A model generated the notes under the pieces. It did no database searches, was not told the DNA's origin, and worked only from the letters and a program-made list of their open reading frames with translations. Below, piece after piece: positions 8,383 to 15,111 of a stretch of 44,777 bases of DNA. A program made the position numbers and the translations under genes. Each line of letters opens with the position of its first letter. Position 1 is the stretch's first letter. This DNA comes from an uncultured Clostridia bacterium (GTDB taxonomy: Bacteria > Bacillota > Clostridia > Oscillospirales > Acutalibacteraceae). The stretch spans positions 1 through 44,777 of the forward strand of contig CANPBX010000017.1 in the NCBI GenBank assembly GCA_947572385.1, given 5' to 3'.

Positions 8383-8826
8383 TCATTCCTTTATACCCGC
8401 CGGAGCCTTGCCCAGCAGTTTCTCCATGTCCACATGGGGGCAGTGCTCGTCAAGGTACTCCTCCCCCACCTGGACATAGCCCAGCTTCCTGTAAAAGCCC
8501 GCGGCCTGTACCTGGGCCGAGAGCACAGCCTTTTTAGCGCCCTTCAGGGACAGGGCGGCCTCGGCCCCCTCCATGACAGCCGCCCCCAGGCGATGGCCCC
8601 GGCGGTCCTTTTTCACCGCCACCCGGCCTATATGCCAGGAGTCGGGCCCGTCGGGGAACATACGGCAGCAGGCCACGGCCTCCCCGCCGTCAAAAAGCAC
8701 CAGGTGCAGGGCGGCGTTGTCTGTCTCGTCGAACTCATAGGAAAACCCCTGTTCCTCCATAAAGACCTCCTGGCGCAGGGCCTGGGCGGCGGGGGGCAGG
8801 ACAGCGGACATTTCAAATCTCAGCAT
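8383..8826 (-). CDS. GNAT family N-acetyltransferase
   Basis: With the start at 8826 the protein has 147 residues. It carries the GNAT acetyl-CoA loop RRGHRLG (residues 75-81), the strand HIGRVAVKKD before it, and AAGFYRKLGY near the end. The overall look is like ElaA/YjcF-type acetyltransferases, whose substrates are mostly unknown. AGGAGCGATAAAATG places the ribosome binding site just before this ATG, so an earlier in-frame ATG at 8853 inside the preceding gene is rejected. The stop codon overlaps the region of the next gene's start, consistent with translational coupling. Confidence 0.88.
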   Translation of the reverse strand: MLRFEMSAVLPPAAQALRQEVFMEEQGFSYEFDETDNAALHLVLFDGGEAVACCRMFPDGPDSWHIGRVAVKKDRRGHRLGAAVMEGAEAALSLKGAKKAVLSAQVQAAGFYRKLGYVQVGEEYLDEHCPHVDMEKLLGKAPAGIKE

Positions 8827-8827
8827 T

Positions 8828-9796
8828 TTATCGCTCCTTTCTGTAAAATTCATCTAAGAACCATACCTTCGGCACAGTGAAGTCCCGGCCGTTAAGGTAC
8901 TCAAGGCAGCCGGCGGGGCTGGTAAACCGGAAGCCCAGCTTATAGGAATACAGCGCCTGCCACTTGAGCCCGAGGCTTTTGTTTACGCTGTTCCTGCCAT
9001 ACTTGCCGTCCCCGGCCAGGGGGTGCCCTATTGAGGCCATATGGGCCCGTATCTGGTGGGTGCGCCCGGTGAGCAGGCTGACCTCCAGTAGGGACAGCCC
9101 GCCCCGCTCCTCCAGCACCCGGTACTGGGTGCGTATGGTCTTTGCCCCCGGGGAGGGCTCCGGGTCTATATATACCCTGTTCTGTGCCTCGTTCTTTACA
9201 AGATAGCCTGTTAAGAGCGCGGACTTCTCTTTAAGACTGCCGCAGACTATGCAGAGGTACAGCTTCACAAGCTCCCTGTCCTTTACCTTCTGGTTCAGCA
9301 CCCTGAGGGACTCGGCGTTCTTTGCCGCCATCACTATGCCGCCGGTGTTCCTGTCTATGCGGTTTACTAGGGCGGGGGCGAAGGAGTTCTCGTCCTCGGG
9401 ATTATACTCCCCCTTATCGTAGAGGTAGTGCTGCACCCGGGCAATAAGGGAGTCAAAGTGGTAGTTTTCGTCCGGATGGACTATAAGCCCGGGCTGCTTG
9501 TCCAGAAGCATTATATTGCCGTCCTCGTAGACGACGGAGAGCTTCTTGGGGGCCTTGAGAAAGTCATAGTCCCGGGGCCCCACCTGGAAATATTCCTCCT
9601 GCCAGAAGACAGTGAGCAGGTCCCCCGGGATGAGCCGGGAATCCGGCTTGCAGCGCGCGCCGTTTAGCTTCACGTCTTTAGTCCGTATGCACTTATACAG
9701 CACCTTCTGGGGCAGGTTCGGGTAAGCCTTCAGGAGGAAGCGGTCAAGGCGCTGGCCCCCGTCGTTTTTTGTAATCTCTATTATCCTGCGGGGCAA
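8828..9796 (-). CDS. RluA-family pseudouridine synthase
   Basis: The 322-residue protein has an N-terminal S4-like RNA-binding domain (residues 15-75) and the RluA catalytic domain. The active-site Asp is D149 in NRIDRNTGG, and the later motif GRTHQIRAHMASIGHPLAGD is present. These enzymes isomerise specific uridines in rRNA or tRNA; RluC/RluD-like 23S rRNA specificity is plausible but not provable here. It overlaps the acetyltransferase's ribosome binding site and starts four bases after the ThrE_2-type gene. Confidence 0.93.
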   Translation of the reverse strand: MPRRIIEITKNDGGQRLDRFLLKAYPNLPQKVLYKCIRTKDVKLNGARCKPDSRLIPGDLLTVFWQEEYFQVGPRDYDFLKAPKKLSVVYEDGNIMLLDKQPGLIVHPDENYHFDSLIARVQHYLYDKGEYNPEDENSFAPALVNRIDRNTGGIVMAAKNAESLRVLNQKVKDRELVKLYLCIVCGSLKEKSALLTGYLVKNEAQNRVYIDPEPSPGAKTIRTQYRVLEERGGLSLLEVSLLTGRTHQIRAHMASIGHPLAGDGKYGRNSVNKSLGLKWQALYSYKLGFRFTSPAGCLEYLNGRDFTVPKVWFLDEFYRKER

Positions 9797-9800
9797 GGTA

Positions 9801-10256
9801 TCACCTCTTTTTACGGTGGAATAAAAACGGCGGCAGAGACTGGACTATGCCTGTGCCCAGGGCTATGGCGACGGCTATCTTGATAGTCTCAAGGCCCTTT
9901 TCAAGGGCCAGGGCGTCGTTGCCCATAAAGAAATTATAGCCGGTATAATATATCCCCGCCCCGGGCACAAGCGGGAAGATGCCGCAGATAAGGAAGACTG
10001 TCACCGGGGCCCTGCGGGAGAAGGAGAAGGCCCTTGAGAGCCAGGCCAGGGCCAGGGTAGCCAGAAACGAGGAGGCAACAACGCCGCTGCCTAGGGCCCC
10101 CGCCAGAAGGTACACAAGCCAGCCAATCCCCCCGGTAAGGCCGGTAAAGAACAGCTCCTTTTTTGGGGCGTGGAATATGACGGCGAAGGCGATGGTGGAG
10201 ATAAAGGCCACCAGCACCTGCAGAGCGCCCCCGGCTATAGCCATAAGCTCGGTCAC
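9801..10256 (-). CDS. ThrE_2 (YjjB-like) subunit of a threonine/serine exporter
   Basis: The 151-residue protein is almost entirely hydrophobic with four to five membrane helices. It matches the small half of split ThrE exporters: GIFPLVPGAGIYYTGYNFFMGN is the typical conserved core. It overlaps the next upstream gene, the large half, by four bases (ATGA). The pair would export threonine/serine or small dicarboxylates such as succinate, as known for YjjP/YjjB. The cargo is not determinable from sequence. Confidence 0.87.
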   Translation of the reverse strand: MTELMAIAGGALQVLVAFISTIAFAVIFHAPKKELFFTGLTGGIGWLVYLLAGALGSGVVASSFLATLALAWLSRAFSFSRRAPVTVFLICGIFPLVPGAGIYYTGYNFFMGNDALALEKGLETIKIAVAIALGTGIVQSLPPFLFHRKKR

Positions 10257-11023
10257 AGCAGCGCACCCCCTGTCAGCAAAGAGAGCACCCGGATTATAAA
10301 GCCGACCCCGACGGCTATGCAGCCGCCCACAAGCAGGGCGTCAAGCATCCTTATTGCCCCGGAGAGGTAGTCGCCGCTGAAGAAGTCACGGATAGAGTTG
10401 GTGAGGGCAACCCCTGGCACCAGTCGAATGATCGAGCCGATTATTATTTTGTCCATATTATTCCCAAGGCCCAGGAGGAAAAATGCCGCGCCGCAGAGTG
10501 TCACAAGGGCGCTTGCGGACAGGTTCGTCAGAAACTTTGAAAGCTTTTTCCCCGCCGTAAAGTCCAGGTACGCCTCAAGCACCAGCCCGCAGAAGAAGGC
10601 GACCACAGCGTCTACCCAGCCGCCCCCAAACAGGAAGCTGAAGGCTGCGCTGCCCACGGCGCAGCAGAGCATCCGGGAGAGGAATGGGGAATAGGGGAGG
10701 GTCCGGATGTCCGAGAGCCGCTCCATAGCCTCCCCGGGTGTGTGCAGGCCCTCGGCTATCTCCCTTGACAGCTGGTTCACAGCCATTATCCTGCCCAGGT
10801 GCACCGTCGTGCCGGGGACATACCTGAAGGTGGTGCTGTGGCTCACGCCGTCCTCGGTAGCTGTGGCGAAGATGGAGTTTGTGAGCACATATACGTCAAA
10901 GCCCTCTATATCATAGGCCAGGGCCACACGCTCCATAGTCTCCTGGACCCGGGATATTTCGGCGCCGTTTTCCAAAAGGACCTGGCCCATCTGAAAGGGC
11001 AGCTCCAAAGGGGATGAAGGCAT
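10253..11023 (-). CDS. ThrE (YjjP-like) subunit of a threonine/serine exporter
   Basis: The 256-residue protein has a soluble N-terminal third with the conserved pattern LLENGAEISRVQETMERVA, and four to five membrane helices after residue 115. GTTVHLGRIMAVNQLSREI and RLVPGVALTNSIRDFFSGDYLSG are typical of the DUF1212/ThrE large half. The start at 11023 is chosen because AAAGGAG lies eight bases upstream; an earlier ATG at 11041 has no such site. It forms a pair with the YjjB-like gene downstream. Confidence 0.88.
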   Translation of the reverse strand: MPSSPLELPFQMGQVLLENGAEISRVQETMERVALAYDIEGFDVYVLTNSIFATATEDGVSHSTTFRYVPGTTVHLGRIMAVNQLSREIAEGLHTPGEAMERLSDIRTLPYSPFLSRMLCCAVGSAAFSFLFGGGWVDAVVAFFCGLVLEAYLDFTAGKKLSKFLTNLSASALVTLCGAAFFLLGLGNNMDKIIIGSIIRLVPGVALTNSIRDFFSGDYLSGAIRMLDALLVGGCIAVGVGFIIRVLSLLTGGALL

Positions 11024-11045
11024 AGATCCACTCCTTTTCATTTTC

Positions 11046-12872
11046 TCAGCCTCTTAGAAGCCGGAAGGCCGCCTGGAAGGCCTCGGCCTGGCCGCTGCGA
11101 AGGTACTCCCTGAGCTCCGGCTCCATCTTTATAAGCAGCCCGCACCAGACCGGGGAGAGACGGGTGCCGGACTCGGATCTCAGCTTGGCCAGGGCCTCGT
11201 CCAAGGGCAGGGACCCGTCGGGGCCTGTGCCCCTGTCGTCCATGAGCCGCACAAGATGAATGGCGGCGCTCACAAGGTCCGTAAGCATTACGTTCGGGTC
11301 CTCCGACCGGTGGTATTCCGCCGGATAGCCGCCGATGCCGTCAAAAAAGCGGTGGTGCCCCAGGGCGGCGTATACATACGGCCTGGTAGACGGGCTCTGG
11401 CTGAGGAGCTTCGCCCCGGCGTAGACATGGCAGCGGATCAAATTCTCGTCCTCCTCCAGAAGGCTGCGGCCTATGCGCCGCCGGAAGTTGCTGAAGGCCA
11501 TATCCCCCACGTTGTGCAGCAGGCAGGCTTCGTATACAAACTCCTCAAGGCTGCCCCTTTGTGCCCGAAGGGACTCAGCGTCATTTAAGCCCAGGGCCCC
11601 GAGCAGCGCCTCGGGGCAGTCCTTTAGGGCCCTTTTCACCATCCTTCTGGCTATCTGCGCCGCCATATAGGAGGCGGCGTAGCCGTCCGGGCTGCGGCAG
11701 ACCACAAGGGTCATGATAAAATCCTTCTCCTGTATGCCGTCGGGGTACTCCACAAAGCTCTGCAGGCAGGCCAGAAGATTGCTGAGGGTGGACTCGCTGA
11801 GCTGGTGGTCCGGCATTCTGCGCACGTATTTCTCAAGGCGGCGGTACATGAAGCTGAGCACGTACTTTTTGCTGTACAGGTCCTCCCGGCTATGGTCAAG
11901 ATATGAGGCGTACAGGGCCGGAAGGAACATATTGCAGTAAAAGCCCTCGGGGGAGTAGTCCTGTTCGTCCCGCTCCATATACACCCCCTCAAGCCAGTTG
12001 AGCAGGTATGACAGGGTGCGCACGCCGCAGTGGTACTGGGCAGCCTCATAGGCATAGCGCCAGCGCAGGGGCACCTGGCCTCCAGGACGGCGGCTGAATT
12101 CGTCCATAACATATTCGGCGGAGACCATGACCTCGTGCTGTATCTGCGGGTCAGCTACCCCGGCCCTCAGCACTCCCAGGGCGGTGGTGCGCTCCTGGTG
12201 CGACTTTGTGATGTACAGCTTCCAGGGGAGGCCAGGGGATTTCTCATGGTACACAGGGTCCTCAAGTATCTGAAGGGATCGGCGTATGGCGGAGAGCTTT
12301 CGCCGGCCGTCGGCCTCGTCGAGCCCGGCGTAGGCGAGGGCCAGATTGCCCATGGCCCGGTGGATATAGCCCCTGGTCTCCATATCCTCTATCTGGTCGT
12401 ACTGCCTGATATAGGACGCCGCCTCCCCAAAGAGCAGGCTCATCTTCCGGCAGTGATCCGTGCGCTCGGCCCGGCGGAGTATCTCCTGCATATAGAACAG
12501 GGACATGGCCCCGTGGTACAGGTGCCTTATCAAAAGGTCGCGCTCGCCCCAGTGGCGGGCGTAGGTTATTATGGCGTTGTGCAGATACCAGCAGAGCCCC
12601 AGGTCCAGGTACATCCCCCTGTCGTTCATGCTGGCGGCAAACTCCTCCAGGTTCTGGATCTCCCCGGGCAGCGCGGTGATAATATTGTCAAGCAGGGGGA
12701 ACAGCTCCCGGCGGAGCATGGCGGTATTCTCCTCCTTGAGCTTTTGGAGCTCCCGGGACCTGAGGGCGCGCTCGGAGGCATACTCCCTGGGGTCTGGTAG
12801 CCCGGCGGGGATGGCGCTGAGCTCATAGACCCTGCGGAGGTTTTTCAGGTACTTCTCCTGGTATTCCCTCAT
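11046..12872 (-). CDS. Helical repeat protein with degenerate HD-GYP-like C-terminal domain
   Basis: The 608-residue protein has a long alpha-helical N-terminal part (residues 1-400) resembling a sensor or scaffold. A C-terminal region looks like an HD-GYP domain: HNVGD (453-457) stands where HDIGK is expected, followed by CHVYAGAKLL (481-490) and HHRFFDGIGGYP (506-517). HD-GYP enzymes hydrolyse cyclic di-GMP, but the metal-binding Asp of HD is Asn here and the Lys of GK is Asp, so catalysis may be lost. It overlaps the histidine kinase gene by four bases, suggesting it is that kinase's output partner or a signal effector. No membrane helix is seen. Confidence 0.7.
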   Translation of the reverse strand: MREYQEKYLKNLRRVYELSAIPAGLPDPREYASERALRSRELQKLKEENTAMLRRELFPLLDNIITALPGEIQNLEEFAASMNDRGMYLDLGLCWYLHNAIITYARHWGERDLLIRHLYHGAMSLFYMQEILRRAERTDHCRKMSLLFGEAASYIRQYDQIEDMETRGYIHRAMGNLALAYAGLDEADGRRKLSAIRRSLQILEDPVYHEKSPGLPWKLYITKSHQERTTALGVLRAGVADPQIQHEVMVSAEYVMDEFSRRPGGQVPLRWRYAYEAAQYHCGVRTLSYLLNWLEGVYMERDEQDYSPEGFYCNMFLPALYASYLDHSREDLYSKKYVLSFMYRRLEKYVRRMPDHQLSESTLSNLLACLQSFVEYPDGIQEKDFIMTLVVCRSPDGYAASYMAAQIARRMVKRALKDCPEALLGALGLNDAESLRAQRGSLEEFVYEACLLHNVGDMAFSNFRRRIGRSLLEEDENLIRCHVYAGAKLLSQSPSTRPYVYAALGHHRFFDGIGGYPAEYHRSEDPNVMLTDLVSAAIHLVRLMDDRGTGPDGSLPLDEALAKLRSESGTRLSPVWCGLLIKMEPELREYLRSGQAEAFQAAFRLLRG

Positions 12873-14689
12873 GTCTGCCGCCCCCTTGTGAGGCCGTCTA
12901 TGGTGGAGAGGACCTTATCAATGTCCAGAGGCTTTGACAGGTGGGCATTCATACCGGCCTCCAGGGACTTCTTCACATCCTCTACAAAGGCGTTGGCAGT
13001 CATGGCGATTATGGGTACAGTCCTGGCGTCCGGCCTCTGGAGGGACCTGAGCCGGGCCGTGGCCTCAAGGCCGTTCATTACCGGCATCTGCACATCCATA
13101 AGTATTGCGTCATAGGTCCCGGGCCCGCTGGCTGCGAACATGTCAACGGCCTGCTGCCCGTCCTCGGCAAAGTCGATCTCGGCCCCCGCGTCCCCGATGA
13201 GCTCCCCGGCTATCTCCCGGTTCAGCTCGTTATCCTCTGCAAGCAGCAGCTTAAGGCCGCTTAGATCACAGCGGGCGGGCTCGGCTATGGCCTGGCGGCT
13301 GCCGCCGCCGAGATGGGCTGACAGGGACTGGGCAAGCTTGCTCTTGAAAAGCGGCAGGGGTATAAAGCCGTCGACACCGGAGCGGGTGAACACATACTCT
13401 ATCTGGCTCCAGTCGCTGGCGGTGAGCAGCAGTATGGGGAGCTGAGGCCCAAGCCTGCCCCGCAGCTCCGAGAGCAGTATGGTCATCTCCGCCCCCTGGA
13501 GCTTATCCGCCGTGAGCAGGAACTGGTACTCCGTGCCCAGGATACCGCTGTCGTTTACAAGCATTACCGCGTCGTCGGCGCTGGAGGCCCAGTCACAGCT
13601 AAGCCCCAGCTCCTCCAGCAGAGCCAGGGTAAGCCCCGCCTGCCGCTCGTCGCTGTCAAGGAGCAGGACTCTGCAGCCCTTCAGGGAGCCGTCAGGCTCC
13701 GGGTCGGACCCTGCGGGGAAGGGGATATCCAGTGTAAAGCAGCTGCCCTTGTCAGTCTCGCTCTCCACCTGGATCTGCCCGCCCATAAGCTCCACCAGGT
13801 TCTTTGTGATCGTCATTCCAAGGCCCGTGCCCTGTATCTTGTGTACGGAGCTCTTTTCCTCCCGCTCAAAGGGAGTGAAGAGCTTCATCAGGAACTCCCG
13901 GCTCATGCCAATGCCGCTGTCCTTTACCTGCACGTGCATGGTGACGGTATCATCACCCGCCGGCAGCACGGCAAAGCTCAGCTCTATCCGGCCCCCTTTG
14001 GGGGTATACTTCACGGCGTTTGACAAAAGGTTCAGGCAGACCTGCTTCAGGCGCACAGCGTCCAGGATGAGGTTTTCACAGGCTATCCGGCCCATATCCA
14101 GCACGAACTGGAGCCCCCCGGAAGCTGCCTGGGGCTTTGCCACAATGAGTATCTCGTGGAGGAGGTCCGCTATATTGGTGGGCTCGGCCTGTATCTGCAC
14201 CCGCCCGCTCTCAATGCGGGACATATCCAGGACCTCGTTCAAAAGGGACATCATATGCCCCGAGGCGACCTTTATCTTTTCAAGGCACTCGCTGACCTTG
14301 GTGGGCGCCCCCTCCTGGGCCAGGGCTATGTCCGTAAGCCCCACTATGGCCCCCATAGGAGTCCTGATATCGTGGGACATCTCGGAGAGAAAGGTAGTCT
14401 TGGCCTGGCTGGCCATAATAGCCTGGTCCAGGGTGTCCCGGGTGCGGTTATAGTAGCCGGTGACCTTCTGGAACAGGCAGCAGACGGCGCTGTCCCCCGG
14501 GACAGGCAGCAGGTCATATACCTCCTCGCCCACGTGCAGAAAGACAGGGGCCTCTGGGGAGCCGTCCAAAGCGGCGGAAAAGGCCCCGGCTTCAGGGGCT
14601 GTCAGGCTCTCAAAAAGAGTTTCGGGGTCAAGAGGGGAGGCGGCGCTGTTATGATAGATAAGGGCGTGGGAGCCGCGGGCGAAGGCCAT
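12869..14689 (-). CDS. Hybrid sensor histidine kinase with two receiver domains
   Basis: Numbered from ATG 14689 (606 residues), a short PAS-like N terminus leads to HisKA with phospho-acceptor H106 in FLSEMSHDIRTP, HATPase with N224, DSGIGM (257-262) and GTGLGM (287-292), a degenerate receiver (338-455) lacking the standard Asp, and an intact receiver (479-597) with acidic E485/D486, phospho-Asp D532 in ILMDVQMP, and K586. No membrane segment is present, so it is probably cytoplasmic. The ATG at 14689 has no ribosome binding site. The same frame stays open upstream to 14749 and reads like protein, so the true N terminus is probably longer or shifted. The helical HD-GYP-like protein is translated next. 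Confidence 0.9.
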   Translation of the reverse strand: MAFARGSHALIYHNSAASPLDPETLFESLTAPEAGAFSAALDGSPEAPVFLHVGEEVYDLLPVPGDSAVCCLFQKVTGYYNRTRDTLDQAIMASQAKTTFLSEMSHDIRTPMGAIVGLTDIALAQEGAPTKVSECLEKIKVASGHMMSLLNEVLDMSRIESGRVQIQAEPTNIADLLHEILIVAKPQAASGGLQFVLDMGRIACENLILDAVRLKQVCLNLLSNAVKYTPKGGRIELSFAVLPAGDDTVTMHVQVKDSGIGMSREFLMKLFTPFEREEKSSVHKIQGTGLGMTITKNLVELMGGQIQVESETDKGSCFTLDIPFPAGSDPEPDGSLKGCRVLLLDSDERQAGLTLALLEELGLSCDWASSADDAVMLVNDSGILGTEYQFLLTADKLQGAEMTILLSELRGRLGPQLPILLLTASDWSQIEYVFTRSGVDGFIPLPLFKSKLAQSLSAHLGGGSRQAIAEPARCDLSGLKLLLAEDNELNREIAGELIGDAGAEIDFAEDGQQAVDMFAASGPGTYDAILMDVQMPVMNGLEATARLRSLQRPDARTVPIIAMTANAFVEDVKKSLEAGMNAHLSKPLDIDKVLSTIDGLTRGRQT

Positions 14690-14780
14690 GACCGGCAGGG
14701 GGGAGGAGTCCCACTGGGCAAAGGGTTGTTTTTCGGGCGTCAGAGGGCATCAATCCTTAGTCTATAATATATCAACCAAC

Positions 14781-14809
14781 ATTATAATACGTATCCTAAA
14801 TAATTACAA
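14781..14809 (-). promoter_or_regulatory. Sigma-A promoter for the histidine kinase operon
   Basis: On the minus strand, -35 TTGTAA (14809-14804) and -10 TATAAT (14786-14781) are spaced by 17 bases. The predicted start near 14774 gives a leader with AAGGA at 14758-14754. That site fits a start around 14750-14741 better than the ATG at 14689. Confidence 0.65.
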
Positions 14810-14946
14810 GCCTAAAGTTGCCTGGGACAGGTATTGCAGGAAAGGCATGGCGAACTTTCAAAACTGTAAAAATGCACAAAAAAGCACATACATTTTTGTA
14901 TTTTGCGTTATTGTATCTCAATTTGGCCTATTCATAAGGAAAAAGC

Positions 14947-14975
14947 TTGACAGTGCCGCTATGTGGGTTTATAAT
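14947..14975 (+). promoter_or_regulatory. Consensus sigma-A promoter of the oligopeptide operon
   Basis: The -35 TTGACA (14947-14952) and -10 TATAAT (14970-14975) are perfect hexamers with a 17-base spacer. This predicts strong transcription from about 14982, as expected for an abundant binding lipoprotein. Confidence 0.9.
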
Positions 14976-14981
14976 TTGTTC

Positions 14982-15111
14982 ATACAATATTTTGTACAGT
15001 CTTTTGGAACAGCCGCAAAAATGAAAGTTCCGGGAGGGAAATATGCGTGGTTGCAGGAGTTGAGGCCGGAGCCTTAACTCTCAACATATATTAGCAGAAG
15101 AAAGGACGACG
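14982..15111 (+). other. 5' leader of the binding-protein mRNA with stem-loops
   Basis: The roughly 130-base leader contains a stem of eight pairs (15059-15066 GTTGAGGC with 15071-15078 GCCTTAAC, loop CGGA) and a weaker GGAAC/GTTCC stem farther upstream. AAAGGA precedes ATG 15112. No known riboswitch is recognised. Confidence 0.4.

Noticed and set aside
13479-14453. A 324-codon plus-strand frame across the histidine kinase gene
   Set aside because: It is antisense to clear kinase motifs and is Ser/Arg-rich with no start signal.
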